Positions 16,696 through 25,598 of a stretch of 64,000 nucleotides of DNA are shown here, one piece after another; within the stretch, counting starts at the first letter, position 1, and every line of letters begins with the position of its first letter. Below the pieces are notes generated by a model. That model searched no databases, was not told the origin of the DNA, and worked only from the letters and a program-made list of their open reading frames with translations. Made by a program: the position numbers and the translations under genes. Origin of the DNA: DASVXQ01 sp046727955 (GTDB taxonomy: Bacteria; Actinomycetota; CALGFH01); contig JBKPDO010000182.1 of assembly GCA_046727955.1 (NCBI GenBank), forward strand, positions 3,080 to 67,079, written 5' to 3'.

Positions 16696-17802
16696 GTGAG
16701 CGACTCGACTGACGAGCCAACACCTCCGTCGCCCGATCCTTGGGGACGGCGCACGCCGCCGCCGGAACCCGGCGGACCCTCCTGGGCCGGGCCGTGGTCG
16801 ACACCCCCGGGCGCGGGTGGGCAGACCCGACAGCCGAGCGGCGAGGGCAACGGCTGGCAGCCCACCTGGGGCCCACCACCCCGGGACCAGCGACCCCAAG
16901 ACCAGCGACCCCAAGACCAGCGACCCCAGGACCAGCGACCCCAAGACCAGCGACCCCAAGACCAGCCACTCCAGGGCCAGCCACTCCAGGGCCAGAGCCA
17001 GCGACCCCAAGGTCAGCCTCCGCAGCAGCAGCAGCCGCCGCCAGTGTGGCAGCAGCCGCCGCGGCAGCCCAGGGCTCCCGAGCGCAACCCGGTGCCCGTG
17101 CCACCCGCCGCACCGCGGATCCTCTGGCTCGAGCTAGGGCTGGTGCTGCTGCTGGCCTTTGCGCCCGGGCTCCTCAGCCTGCTCCTCGCCGCGCTCGGCG
17201 ACGTCACCAACAACGAGCCGGCCGAGCAACTCACGCCGGCCATCGTCGGCGGCATCTTCACTCTCTTCCTCTCCTGGTCGCCCGTGCTGCTCATCGGTTA
17301 CCTGCTGGTCCGCAGCGGCGAGGGGTGGCGGGGCATCGGCCTCGGCCGCTTCGACTGGCGCGCCGACGGCTTGGTCGGGCTCGGGCTGTGGATCGCTAGC
17401 TTTATCCTGGTGCTCATCCTGGCGCGCGTTTTCGAGTTCCTCGGCCAGAACAACGTGGATTTCCTCCCGAGCCAGCTGCCGCTGTGGTTCCGCATCGTCG
17501 ACGCCTTCGTCATCGCCATCACCGCGGGGGTCACCGAGGAGGTCGTGGTGCGCGGCTACGCCCAGACCCGGCTCGAGCAGCTCAAGATGCCGACGGCGGT
17601 GATCCTGCTGCTGCCGACCGCCATCTGGGGGCTCCTGCACCTCTACGAGGGCGCGGGCCCCACCGTCACCATCTTTTGCCTGGGCCTGCTCTACGCCTGG
17701 TACTACTACCGGACCAGGCGGCTGTGGCCGATCATCATCGCCCACGCGCTGTTCGACCTGACCCAGCTCGCCCTGCTGCTGACGCAACCGCCGAGCACCT
17801 GA
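16696..17802 (+). CDS. CPBP-family intramembrane metalloprotease
   Basis: 368 residues from a GTG with AGGAG six bases upstream. The first ~135 residues are a disordered Pro/Gln/Gly region containing a DQRPQ repeat array. From about residue 140 the protein is polytopic with the CPBP (CAAX-protease/bacteriocin-processing) motifs: TEEVVVRGY with the catalytic glutamate pair and arginine, then WGLLHLYEG and IIAHALFDLTQ with zinc-binding histidines. Relatives cleave membrane-embedded or prenylated substrates; the target here is unknown. The gene stands alone between a tRNA and a convergent FAH gene. Confidence 0.88.
   Translation: MSDSTDEPTPPSPDPWGRRTPPPEPGGPSWAGPWSTPPGAGGQTRQPSGEGNGWQPTWGPPPRDQRPQDQRPQDQRPQDQRPQDQRPQDQPLQGQPLQGQSQRPQGQPPQQQQPPPVWQQPPRQPRAPERNPVPVPPAAPRILWLELGLVLLLAFAPGLLSLLLAALGDVTNNEPAEQLTPAIVGGIFTLFLSWSPVLLIGYLLVRSGEGWRGIGLGRFDWRADGLVGLGLWIASFILVLILARVFEFLGQNNVDFLPSQLPLWFRIVDAFVIAITAGVTEEVVVRGYAQTRLEQLKMPTAVILLLPTAIWGLLHLYEGAGPTVTIFCLGLLYAWYYYRTRRLWPIIIAHALFDLTQLALLLTQPPST
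16885..16989. repeat. 15-bp tandem repeat in the CPBP gene
   Basis: About seven copies of GACCAGCGACCCCAR, the last two diverged, encode the DQRPQ array. Period 15 keeps the frame. Confidence 0.9.
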
Positions 17803-17887
17803 GCCGCAGCACCTGAGCCGGACGGCGACATACACCGCGGGCGTTGCCGACGGTCAGCAGGGGCGGCACTGAGGCGCTTCACGGCCA

Positions 17888-18727
17888 TCACTCGACCGGG
17901 TTGACGAGGGTGCCGAGGCCGTTGATCTGGATGCGGACGAGGTCGCCCGATTGGAGCGTGACGTCGTCCGGCGGCACGATGCCGGTGCCGGTCAGCAGCA
18001 CACAGCCGTGCGGGAAGCGCAGCTCGCGCCCCAGGTACTCGACCAGCTCCGCGAGCGGTCGCCGCATCAGCCCGGTCGAGGTCTCCCCCACGAACAGCGC
18101 GCGCCCGGAGCGGCGCACCTCGAGCCCGACGGTGAACGGCGGCGCCACCGCGCCGACCGGCACCAGCGCCGGCCCGAGCGCGCAGCCGCCGTCGTAGATC
18201 TTCGCCTGCGGCAGGTAGAGCGCGTTCTCCCCCTCGATGCTGCGCGAGCTCATGTCGTTGCCGATCACGTAGGCGACCGGGCTGAGCGTCGCGTCAAGGA
18301 CCAGGCCGAGCTCGGGCTCCGCCACGTCCCAGCCGGAGTCCGCCCGGATGCGGATGGGCTCCTCGGGCCCACGCACCCGCCAGCCGGCCGACTTGAAGAA
18401 CAGCTCCGGCCGGCTGGCGTCGTACACGCGCAGGTAGAGGTCGGTGCTCGCCTCCGACTCCGCCACCCGCGCCTCGCGCGAGCGCTGGTAGGTAACGCCG
18501 GCCGCCCAGACCTCCTGCGACTGCACCGGCGCGACCAGGCGGTGGCCCTCGAGCCCGCCCGGCGCCGCGGGAGCCTTCAGCGCAGCGGCGAAGCCCCCGG
18601 GGCGCGCCAGGACCGCGTCCAGCGTGAGCTCATCGTCGAGCAGCTCGGCCGGCCCGTCCTCCACCGTCCCGCGCGCGAGCCGCGTCTGGCCGCCCGCCAG
18701 CTCGACGCGGAAGATCGCGGGGGACAC
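17888..18727 (-). CDS. Fumarylacetoacetate hydrolase family protein
   Basis: 279 residues from GTG. The C-terminal two thirds carry the FAH fold signature: VWAAGVTYQRSREAR, WDVAEPELGLVLD with metal-ligand acidic residues, VAYVIGNDMSSRSIEGENAL, and LTGTGIVPPDD. The arrangement, including LYLRVYDASRPELFFK, resembles 2-keto-3-deoxy-sugar-acid dehydratase-like members rather than fumarylacetoacetase itself. These act on 2-oxo acids with magnesium or calcium in sugar-acid or aromatic catabolism. No pathway partner is adjacent, so the substrate is open. Confidence 0.85.
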   Translation of the reverse strand: MSPAIFRVELAGGQTRLARGTVEDGPAELLDDELTLDAVLARPGGFAAALKAPAAPGGLEGHRLVAPVQSQEVWAAGVTYQRSREARVAESEASTDLYLRVYDASRPELFFKSAGWRVRGPEEPIRIRADSGWDVAEPELGLVLDATLSPVAYVIGNDMSSRSIEGENALYLPQAKIYDGGCALGPALVPVGAVAPPFTVGLEVRRSGRALFVGETSTGLMRRPLAELVEYLGRELRFPHGCVLLTGTGIVPPDDVTLQSGDLVRIQINGLGTLVNPVE

Positions 18728-18795
18728 GGCCTACCGGACCGCGGCTGGGGACAGGCCGAGCACGGTCAACGGAGCTCCTCCCGCGGTGCGCCCGA

Positions 18796-19104
18796 TCACC
18801 GGACCCTCAGCTCCCCGCTGCCGATGCGCAGCAGGGAGCCCTCGCGGCGCTGGCCCTCTGCCCGATAGACGAAGCGGACGACCTCGCCTCCCTCGGCGTG
18901 AGCGATGGCTTCCGGCCCGGCCAGGTCGGTCTGGTTTTCGCTGTCCCTACCCGGACGCACGACGAACCGGACCAGCTCGGGCTGGGCCGGGAACCGTTGA
19001 CCATTGCCGGTGGTGTAGCCGAACAGGAGGCGGGCCAGCTCTGCCTTGGAGTCGAGCGGCCGATGCCCCGCGAGACGGTGGTCGAAGACTATGACGTCGT
19101 ACAT
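18796..19104 (-). CDS. Hypothetical protein, 103 aa
   Basis: The start MYDVIVFDHRLAGHRPLDSK follows a strong GGGAGGAGG. No known domain is recognised. It is soluble, with alternating strands and no signal peptide. It lies 68 bases upstream of the FAH gene on the same strand and may share its transcript. Confidence 0.6.
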   Translation of the reverse strand: MYDVIVFDHRLAGHRPLDSKAELARLLFGYTTGNGQRFPAQPELVRFVVRPGRDSENQTDLAGPEAIAHAEGGEVVRFVYRAEGQRREGSLLRIGSGELRVR

Positions 19105-19232
19105 CGAGCACCTCCTCCCGGACGGTGGTGGCAGTCTATGGCACAGTCTCACGAACAGGCAGTTTCCCTCCCTTGTCAGCGCCATTCGGGTCGTCGAGAC
19201 TGGATCGCACGCGGGCGGCGGGAGGAGGGCTT

Positions 19233-19385
19233 ATGGAGCTCGCCAAGGACAAGGCCCTGTGGATCTACGACCGGATGGTAACCATCCGGTCGTTCGAGGA
19301 GCGGGTCGCCAAGCTGTTCGCCGACAAGAGCCCGCAGCCGGCGCCTGAGGAGGCGCTCACCGACGTCTACGTCTCGTACCGCTGA
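19233..19385 (+). pseudogene. 2-oxo-acid/acetoin dehydrogenase E1 alpha, collapsed by internal deletion
   Basis: The start ATG follows GGAGGAGG. The 50 residues combine the N-terminus of an E1 alpha subunit (KALWIYDRMVTIRSFEERVA) with its extreme C-terminus (PAPEEALTDVYVSY). Roughly 270 residues with the thiamine-diphosphate site are missing, yet the frame is kept. The product cannot be catalytic. It is the first gene of a row of similarly damaged genes that together would have formed an acetoin dehydrogenase operon; a stop-to-start gap of 17 bases precedes the E1 beta remnant. Confidence 0.8.
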
Positions 19386-19402
19386 CCGGGAGGGTCGAAG
19401 TC

Positions 19403-20060
19403 ATGGCTGTCGCCACTCGTACCGCCACCTTCCGGGAGGCCGTCAACGAGGCCCTGCGCCAGGAGATGGCTCGTGACCCCGACGTCATCCTCATGGGCGA
19501 GGACGTCGCCGGCGGCGCCACCGTCGCCGGCTTCGAGCAGGACGACGCCTGGGGCGGGGTGCTCGGCGTCACCAAGGGTCTGGTGCAGCAGTTCGGCCGC
19601 GAGCGGGTGCTGGACACTCCGATCTCGGAGTCGGGCTACGTCGGGGCCGCGGTGGGCGCGGCCGCCACCGGCCTGCGTCAGGCGGGAGGGCGACGGCGTC
19701 ACGATCGTGGCCATCGGGCGCATGGTTCAGCTGTCGCTGGAGGCGGCCGAGACCCTTGCCGGCGACGGCATCGAGGTCGAGGTCGTAGACCCGCGCACGC
19801 TGTCGCCCCTGGACGACGAGGCGATCCTGGCCTCGGTGCGCAAGACCGGTCGTCTGGTGGTCGTCGACGAGGACAACCCGCGCTGCTCCATGGCCACCGA
19901 TATCGCCGCCCTGGTCGCCAGCCGGGCGTTCGACCACCTGGACGCGCCCCCGCAGCTGGTCACCGCGCCGCACACGCCGGTGCCGTTCTCGCCCGTGCTC
20001 GAGGACCTCTATGTCCCGAGCCCTGAACGCATCGTCCACGCGGTGCGCGCGACGGTGTAG
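19403..20060 (+). pseudogene. 2-oxo-acid/acetoin dehydrogenase E1 beta, deleted and frameshifted
   Basis: From the ATG, about 93 residues match the E1 beta N-terminus (REAVNEALRQEMARDPDVIL, then GEDVAGG and DTPISESGYVGAAVGAA). Near 19690 the frame changes and the sequence resumes at the C-terminal domain (DGVTIVAIGRMVQLSLEAAE, VVDPRTLSPLDDEAILASV, VVVDEDNPR). About 110 residues between are absent. The end is normal. The intact family is ~325 residues and forms the active-site interface with E1 alpha. Confidence 0.85.
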
Positions 20061-20071
20061 GAACGGGCGTC

Positions 20072-21098
20072 ATGATCACCGAAGTGCGCATGCCGAAGCT
20101 CGGCATGGCGATGAAGAAGGGCGCTGTCACCAGGTGGCTCAAGGCCGAGGGCGACGAGGTGAAAGAGGGCGCTGAGCTGTACGAGCTCGCCACCGAGAAG
20201 ATCACCGCCACCGTGCCCGCGCCGGCCTCGGGCGTGCTCGGCCGTGCGGTCGCCCCGGCCAGCAGGGCCGAGCTGCCGGTGGGCGCTCTGCTCGCCCTGA
20301 TCGGCGAACCGGGCGACGCCTTCCCCGGCCGTGGAGGACCTGGCTCCGAGCGCGCCGGCGCCGGCGACCACACCACCCGCGGCGGCAGGCGGGCCAGCCG
20401 GGCCAGCCGGGCCCGCCGGGGTAGGCGGGGTAGGCGGGCCAGGCGGGCCAGGCGGGGTGGGCCGTGTCCCAGCCAGGCTGGGCCGTGTCCCAGCCGGGGC
20501 TGCCGAGGGCGAGGTGCTCGCGTCCCCGGCGGCCAAGCGCCGCGCCCGCGAGCTGGGCGTCGCCATCGCGCAGGTGCCGCCGGCGGCGCCGGGCAAGCGC
20601 GTCACCACCGACGACGTGGAGGCGTTCGCCGCCGCCCAGACCGCCGCCCAGACCGCTCCGGCCGCCGGGCGAGTGGTTGCCTTCGAGGGCATCCGCAGGG
20701 TCGTCGCCGAGCGGCTGACCGAGAGCCTGCGGACCATGACCCAGGTGACGATCTCGCGTGAGGCCCAGGTCAGAGGGCTGGTCGCCTACCGGCGCGAGCT
20801 CGCGCCAGGGTTCGAGGCCGCCACCGGCATCCGCCTCACCTACACTGACCTGCTCATCGAGACCGTGGCCAGGTTGCTGCCCGAGCACCCGCTGCTCAAT
20901 GCGACACTTACCGACGAGGGCATCGTGGTCGCCGAGGCGGTGCACATGGGGTGGCGGTGGCGCTCGAGGACGGGCTCATCGTGCCGGTGATCCGGGACGC
21001 CGGCACCCGCCCGCTGGGCGAGATCGCGGGCGAGCGGCTGCGGCTCGCCGAGCGGGGCCAAGGCCGGCACGCTTGCGCTCGATGAGGTCGAGGGCGGG
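20072..21098 (+). pseudogene. Dihydrolipoamide acyltransferase (E2), frameshifted and 3' truncated
   Basis: Residues from ATG 20072 form a lipoyl domain (MPKLGMAMKKGAVTRWLKAE, with lipoyl lysine in ATEKITA). At the linker near 20330 the frame shifts into a Pro/Ala/Gly hinge, followed by the E3-binding domain (SPAAKRRARELGVAIAQV, GKRVTTDDVEAF) and the first part of the acyltransferase core (GIRRVVAERLTESLRTMTQV). One base is missing near 20950 (HMGVAVALEDGLIVP is split) and one is extra near 21057. At about 21098 the core ends after DEVEGG, before the catalytic HxxxDG, and passes into an AcoX-like sequence. The short-patch indels may be errors, but the C-terminal loss is not. Confidence 0.82.
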
Positions 21099-21099
21099 A

Positions 21100-21362
21100 C
21101 GTGCCGCTGGTCGCGATCTCGACAGGGACCAACAACGTCGTTCCCACCATGGTCGACGGCACGGTCGCGGGCCTGGCCGCGGGGCTGGTGGCGGGAGGCG
21201 CCGTCCCGGCCGAGCAGGTGGTCCCGCGCGGCAAGCGGGTCGAGGTGACCGCCGGCGAGACCACCGATTTCGCGCTGATCGACGCCGCCGCCTGCGTCGA
21301 CCCGTTCGTCGGCGCGCGGGCCGTCTGGGACCCGGGACGCGTCCGCGCCCTGGTCCTGACCC
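21100..21362 (+). pseudogene. acoX: AcoX-like (ATP-NAD kinase family) C-terminal fragment
   Basis: The frame reads VPLVAISTGTNNVVPTMVDG, AGLAAGLVAGG, FALIDAAACVDPFVGARAVW and RALVLTRAAEPG. This matches the second half of AcoX, the NAD-kinase-like protein encoded with acetoin dehydrogenase genes. The first half and the very end are missing; it joins E2 on the left and a histidine kinase on the right. Its presence is the reason for calling the cluster acetoin-type rather than pyruvate dehydrogenase. Confidence 0.7.
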
Positions 21363-22115
21363 GTGCTGCTGAACCTGGCGCGTCGCAGTCAGAGCATGGT
21401 CGAGCGCCAGCTCGAGCTGATCGCCGACCTCGGCGGCAGATCGACCAGCCAGGACGTGCTGGTCGAGCTGTCGGAGCTGGACCATCTCGCTGCCCGTATG
21501 CGCCGCAACGCCGACAACCTGGTCGTGCTGTCGGGTGCGGAGTCGGCCCGCCGCTGGCGGGGACCAGTGCTGGTCCGCGATGTCGTCGGCGCCGCCATCG
21601 ACGAGGTCCGCGAGCACCGGCGTGTCGACCTGCTGCGGATCGATCAGGCACACGTCGCCGGCCATGCCTCCTCCGACGTGGTGCGCCTGCTCGCCGAGCT
21701 GATCGAGAACGGGCTGTCGTTCTCGGCACCCGAGACCAACGTGCTCGTCGCCGGGCAGGCGCTTCCCGCGGGCTACCTCGTCGAGGTCCAGGACCGCGGC
21801 ATCGGCATGAGCGACCAGCAGGTCGCCGAGGTGAACCAGCGCCTGGCCGAGCCCGAGGACGTGGACCTGGCCCACGCCAGGATGCTCGGCTTCTTCGTAG
21901 TGGGGCAGCTCGCCTCTCGGCACGCCATCAAGGTGCAGTTGCGCCGTTCTTGGGAGGCCGGCGTGACCGTGCTGCTGCTGCTGCCGGCGGATCTGCTGGT
22001 CAGGCCGGAGGAGGCGGCCTGGCCCGACCCTTCCGGCTCGCGAGCGGCGATCCCGTGGACACCGGTGGCCCAGACCGGGCTTCCCCACAAGCCGGGGTCG
22101 CCGCACCGCCAGTAG
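21363..22115 (+). pseudogene. Sensor histidine kinase, N-terminally truncated (DHp and ATPase only)
   Basis: From GTG the sequence VLLNLARRSQSMVERQLELI is the dimerisation helix of the large actinobacterial sensor kinases, with LDHLAARMRRNADNLVVLSG after it. The ATPase domain has the N-box ELIENGLSFSAPET and G1 box VEVQDRGIGMS and ends after VTVLLLLPADLL. The sensor, membrane helices and HAMP are absent. The junction with the AcoX remnant falls exactly at its first codon. It could be translated as a 250-residue soluble protein, but I judge it a remnant. Confidence 0.7.
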
Positions 22116-22292
22116 CTAAGCGTGGAGATGCGAGTGGTCGGGGCTTGGTGGATGCTGCCTGGCGGCCGGGCCGAGCCCGAACACGCCGAGGACGTTCTCG
22201 GTGACCCGACGGACCAGCGGCTCGTCGGCCAGGTCGCCCCAGCCAGCGCTGACCGGCTTCGGGACGACCGGTCAGGTCCTCAATGACGCTGC

Positions 22293-22568
22293 TTACGCCT
22301 CATGCGTTGGGCGCTGCAGGACGGCTGGACGGTCGGACGGGTCCTGTGGGGGCTTGCTCTGATCGTTGCCGGGCGGGTCGGCGCCCTCGGCTTGGGCGCC
22401 CTCGGCTTGGGCGCCCTCGGCTTGGGCGCCCTCGGCTTGGGCGCCCTCGGCGATGCCCTTCTTGAACTCCCGTATCCCTTGGCCGAAATTGCGGCCCAGC
22501 GACGGCAGGCGGCTGGCTCCGAACAGGATGGCGAGCACCAGGATCACGATGAGGATTTTGTCGTCCAC
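22293..22568 (-). CDS. tatA: Twin-arginine translocase subunit TatA
   Basis: A 91-residue TatA/E-family protein that would form the pore for folded proteins such as the RR-signal phosphoesterase at 12051. The GTG giving VDDKILIVILVLAILFGASR is chosen because AAGGAG lies 9 bases upstream; another GTG three codons earlier abuts the Shine-Dalgarno. Layout is a short N-terminus, one helix, the hinge FG, then the amphipathic helix LGRNFGQGIREFKKGIAEG. The tail has four to five GAQAE repeats from a 15-bp array. A paralogue, frameshifted, is at 29176-29366. Confidence 0.9.
   Translation of the reverse strand: MDDKILIVILVLAILFGASRLPSLGRNFGQGIREFKKGIAEGAQAEGAQAEGAQAEGAQAEGADPPGNDQSKPPQDPSDRPAVLQRPTHEA
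22381..22450. repeat. 15-bp tandem repeat in tatA
   Basis: Nearly five perfect units of GCGCCCTCGGCTTGG encode the GAQAE repeats of the cytoplasmic tail. The frameshifted tatA copy at 29 kb lacks the array. Confidence 0.92.
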
Positions 22569-22847
22569 AGGCGACACCTCCTTGGCGTCGAGGCGGTGGC
22601 GACCGCCGCGCCGGGACGGACGGGCGCGAGCACCCTGCCTGCCAGGGTCTCAGTGGCAGCATGAGAACTCGGTGAGCCAGCCCGACAAGACAGACAAGAC
22701 ACTGGTTCGCCGCCAGGGCGTCGCCGAGCGCCCTTGGCGGGCGGCCGGTGACCGTGGCCGTCAACGGCGGAGAAGTGGCGTTCAGCCTGCTCTCATCCAC
22801 GGGTGGCGAGACTCTGCTCCGCCGGAGTAGCTCATCGGAGGAGCATC

Positions 22848-24428
22848 GTGGCCGTCCGTCGCCATCTGGCCATGACCGCGGGGGCCGTCATCCTCGCCGG
22901 GCTGGCGGCCGCCGTGGGCGCCGTGGCCACGGCGCCCGGCTCGGGCCGTCCCGGGGCGACCCTGGCACCGCCGGCACCTACGCCGGGGCCCGCGGCGGCG
23001 GCGCAGGCAAGGGGCAGCTGGGTGGCGCGGGAGAACCAGCGGCCCGGCACGAGCGGCTGGCTGATCACTCGGGCCGGCGCCACCGATGCGATCGAGGGGT
23101 GGGCCGACCACGTGAGCGCCGCCAGCGGCGACCCGGTGCGGCTGTTCGTCTCCACCACCGCGCCCCGGTTCCGCGTCGAGGCGTACCGGATGGGCTGGTA
23201 CGGCGGGCTTGGCGCCCGTCTGGTCTGGCGCTCCGCCCAGCTGCCCGGCCGCCAGCAACCGCCGCCGACCCGCACCCCTGGCACGAATATGCTTGCCACC
23301 CACTGGCGCCGGTCGCTCACCCTCAGAGTCGGGCCGGCCTGGCCGCCGGGTGACTACCTGCTCAAGCTCGTCGCCAGCAGCAGCCAGCGGTACGTGCCGC
23401 TCACCGTCCGGGATGACGCCAGCCACGCGGCCCTGGTCGTGCAGAACGACGTCACCACCTGGCAGGCCTACAACCTGTGGGGCGGCTATGACCTGTACCA
23501 GGGCCCGGACGGGTCGGCGGCCACCCGCTCCAGGGTCGTCTCCTTCGACCGCCCCTACGACTGGTCCGGCAAGGGCGCCGGCGACTTCCTCGGCAACGAG
23601 TACCCGCTGGTCCGCCTGGTCGAGGCGCTTGGCCTCGACGTGACCTACTGGACCGACGTCGACCTGCACGAGCACCCTGAGCGGCTGCTGGCTCACCGGG
23701 CGCTGGTGTCGCTGGGCCACGACGAATACTGGTCCACCCGGATGCGCCGCGGCGCCGAGGCCGCCCGTGACCACGGCGTCAACCTGGCCTTCCTGGGCGC
23801 CAACGCCATCTTCCGGCACATCCGCCTGCAGCCCTCCCCGACCGGCCCGGACCGGGAGGAGGTCAACTACAAGCCCTGGTCGGCGCGTGACGACCCGGCC
23901 TGGCGGACCGACCCGGCCGAGGTCACCACCGACTGGCGGGAGCCACCCCTGCGCGACCCGGAGAGCCGGCTGCTCGGCGACCTGTACGAGTGCAACCCCG
24001 TCAACGCGGCCGGGATCGTCGTCGACCCGGCGGCCTGGCCGTTCGCCGGGGCGGGGGTGCGGGTGGGCACCGCGCTGCCGGGGCTGGTCGGGTCAGAGTA
24101 CGACCGGGTCCAGGCCGCAGCGCCACGGCCCGCCGGGGTCGAGCTGCTGCTGCACTCGCCCGTCCGCTGCCGAGGGCGGGCCAGCTTTGCGGACGCGACC
24201 TATTACACCGCCCCGAGCGGGGCCGGCGTGTTCGACAGCGGCACCAGCTCCTGGGTCTGCCAGCTGCAAATGGGCTGCGCCGACGGCCGCCGCTCGCCGC
24301 TGACCGCCCGGGTCGTCCGGGCCGCTACCGTCACCCTGCTGCGGGTGTTCGCCGCAGGGCCGGCCGGGCGGCGCTACCCGTCCCACTCCAACCTGGCTCG
24401 CTTCGACATCGCCCCAAGCGGCCTTTAG
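22848..24428 (+). CDS. Secreted N,N-dimethylformamidase beta-subunit-like protein
   Basis: 526 residues from GTG with CGGAGGAGC upstream; a signal peptide (HLAMTAGAVILAGLAAAVGA) follows. The body matches the DMFase large-subunit domain: RMGWYGGLGARLVW, VVQNDVTTWQAYNLWGGYDL, RPYDWSGKGAGDFLGNEYPL, and SLGHDEYWSTRMR. The domain is widespread in actinobacteria, and most members are not proven amidases. Secretion and the lack of a small-subunit gene nearby argue for another role, perhaps at the cell surface. The stop (24426-24428) is immediately followed by an insertion-sequence end. Confidence 0.85.
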   Translation: MAVRRHLAMTAGAVILAGLAAAVGAVATAPGSGRPGATLAPPAPTPGPAAAAQARGSWVARENQRPGTSGWLITRAGATDAIEGWADHVSAASGDPVRLFVSTTAPRFRVEAYRMGWYGGLGARLVWRSAQLPGRQQPPPTRTPGTNMLATHWRRSLTLRVGPAWPPGDYLLKLVASSSQRYVPLTVRDDASHAALVVQNDVTTWQAYNLWGGYDLYQGPDGSAATRSRVVSFDRPYDWSGKGAGDFLGNEYPLVRLVEALGLDVTYWTDVDLHEHPERLLAHRALVSLGHDEYWSTRMRRGAEAARDHGVNLAFLGANAIFRHIRLQPSPTGPDREEVNYKPWSARDDPAWRTDPAEVTTDWREPPLRDPESRLLGDLYECNPVNAAGIVVDPAAWPFAGAGVRVGTALPGLVGSEYDRVQAAAPRPAGVELLLHSPVRCRGRASFADATYYTAPSGAGVFDSGTSSWVCQLQMGCADGRRSPLTARVVRAATVTLLRVFAAGPAGRRYPSHSNLARFDIAPSGL

Positions 24429-24526
24429 CGCCGATTCTCGCGACAGCGAATCCGACCCCAACTTTGCGTCTTGGTGGGACGGGGCGGTCAGTCGAACTCG
24501 AACCGGAGTCGTCGTCCGTGCCACCA
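24429..24526. mobile_element. Insertion-sequence terminus, copy 1
   Basis: This 98-bp segment is repeated, inverted and without mismatch, at 30912-31009. It includes the last codons of the transposase gene (WHGRRLRFEFD and stop on the minus strand) and the terminal non-coding part beginning CGCCGATTCTCGCGACAGCG at 24429. The sequences diverge at the first base beyond both sides. Confidence 0.85.
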
Positions 24527-25405
24527 GGGCACGGCCACCTCCGGGATGTCGGCTTGGCGCAGCACCGGTGAGTACGTGCGGCGCTTCAGGCGCACGACGA
24601 TGGTGTCTGCCTGGTTGATGATGACGCCGCCGGTCGACAGGAAGCGGCGCTGGAGGGTGTCGGGGGTCGCCGCCTGGTAGCCGGTGAGCCGCCGGCGGAG
24701 CCAGGCACAGACCGCGCCGAGCGGGTGCGCTGCGAGCGCGCGGGCACGTCGTGGCGCTGCAGGGCCACGTCCTCGCCCCAGTGCATGATCGCGTGGAAGT
24801 CCAGGTCCAGGTCCAGGTCCAGGTCCCCGCCCCGCCCGGCGACGAGGTCGGCCTGCAGCATCGCTTGGCCGAGCGCCCCCAGGAAGGCGACCTGGCGGGC
24901 GTGGGAGAGGCGGTAGGAGTAGGTGCACAGCGCGGTCGCCGTCGGCAGGGCGACCAGGCAGGCGAACAGCCCCGCGCCGGCGTCGGCGGCGAGGTCGTCG
25001 ACGTGGCAGACCTCCTCCCGGAGCACCTCGGCCACGCCGGTGCGGTTGAGCGGCGTGGGGGTGCCGGCCAGCGCCTGGGAGATCTCGGTCGCCGACAGGC
25101 CCTGCTGGCGCAGCCCGATGATCGTTGGCCGAGCGGCGTCCTTGGCCGGTGCGGTCGTCGGCCCCGGCCGGGGCGTGGCGAACAACCCGGTCTTGCCGGC
25201 CCGGAAGTCCCGCACCGCAGCGCGCAGCGTCGCCACCGACCAAACCCGCGCGCCGCGCGGCGTCGGCGGCGGAGGACCCCTCGAAGAGGTACGCCCGCAG
25301 GGCCTCGTAGCGGCGGTGGTTGGGGTTGGACGGCCAGGCGAAGAACTCTCCGCCCGCCCGGGCAGGCGCCACCCGTGCTGGGGTCGATCTCGCTGCCTGT
25401 GGCAT
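24488..25405 (-). pseudogene. Transposase, frameshifted and internally deleted
   Basis: The N-terminal part (FFAWPSNPNHRRYEALRAYL) is in one frame. The middle is in another: LRAAVRDFRAGKTGLFATPR, a helix-turn-helix region with GLSATEISQAL, then HAIMHWGEDVALQRHDVPAR. The tail returns to the first frame (FLSTGGVIINQADTIVVRLK, YSPVLRQADIPEVAVPWWHG). In related transposases I recall a long catalytic section between the HWGEDVAL motif and this tail, which is absent here. It cannot be functional. A 6-bp repeat within it (24799-24826) encodes DLDLDLD. Confidence 0.7.
24799..24826. repeat. 6-bp tandem repeat in the transposase remnant
   Basis: Four to five units of GTCCAG encode alternating Asp-Leu on the minus strand. 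Confidence 0.85.
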
Positions 25406-25598
25406 ACCGCAAGCAGCTCGGCTCTCAGGGCAGGAGTCAACCGATCCTGGCCAGGAATGCCTCCGACCACGTCATCCTGAGCCTCAGCTCTTGGTCCCGC
25501 CCTGATCCCGGCTCACGTATCCTCGCAGCCCAGGAGCGGCCTCGGCCTCCATGAGCTCGGCGGCTGTCTTGAGATCCACGGCCCCGCGGCGGCGATCC

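Noticed and set aside
19233..20060. Functional miniature E1 enzyme
   Set aside because: The thiamine-diphosphate and active-site regions of both subunits are absent and E1 beta is frameshifted.
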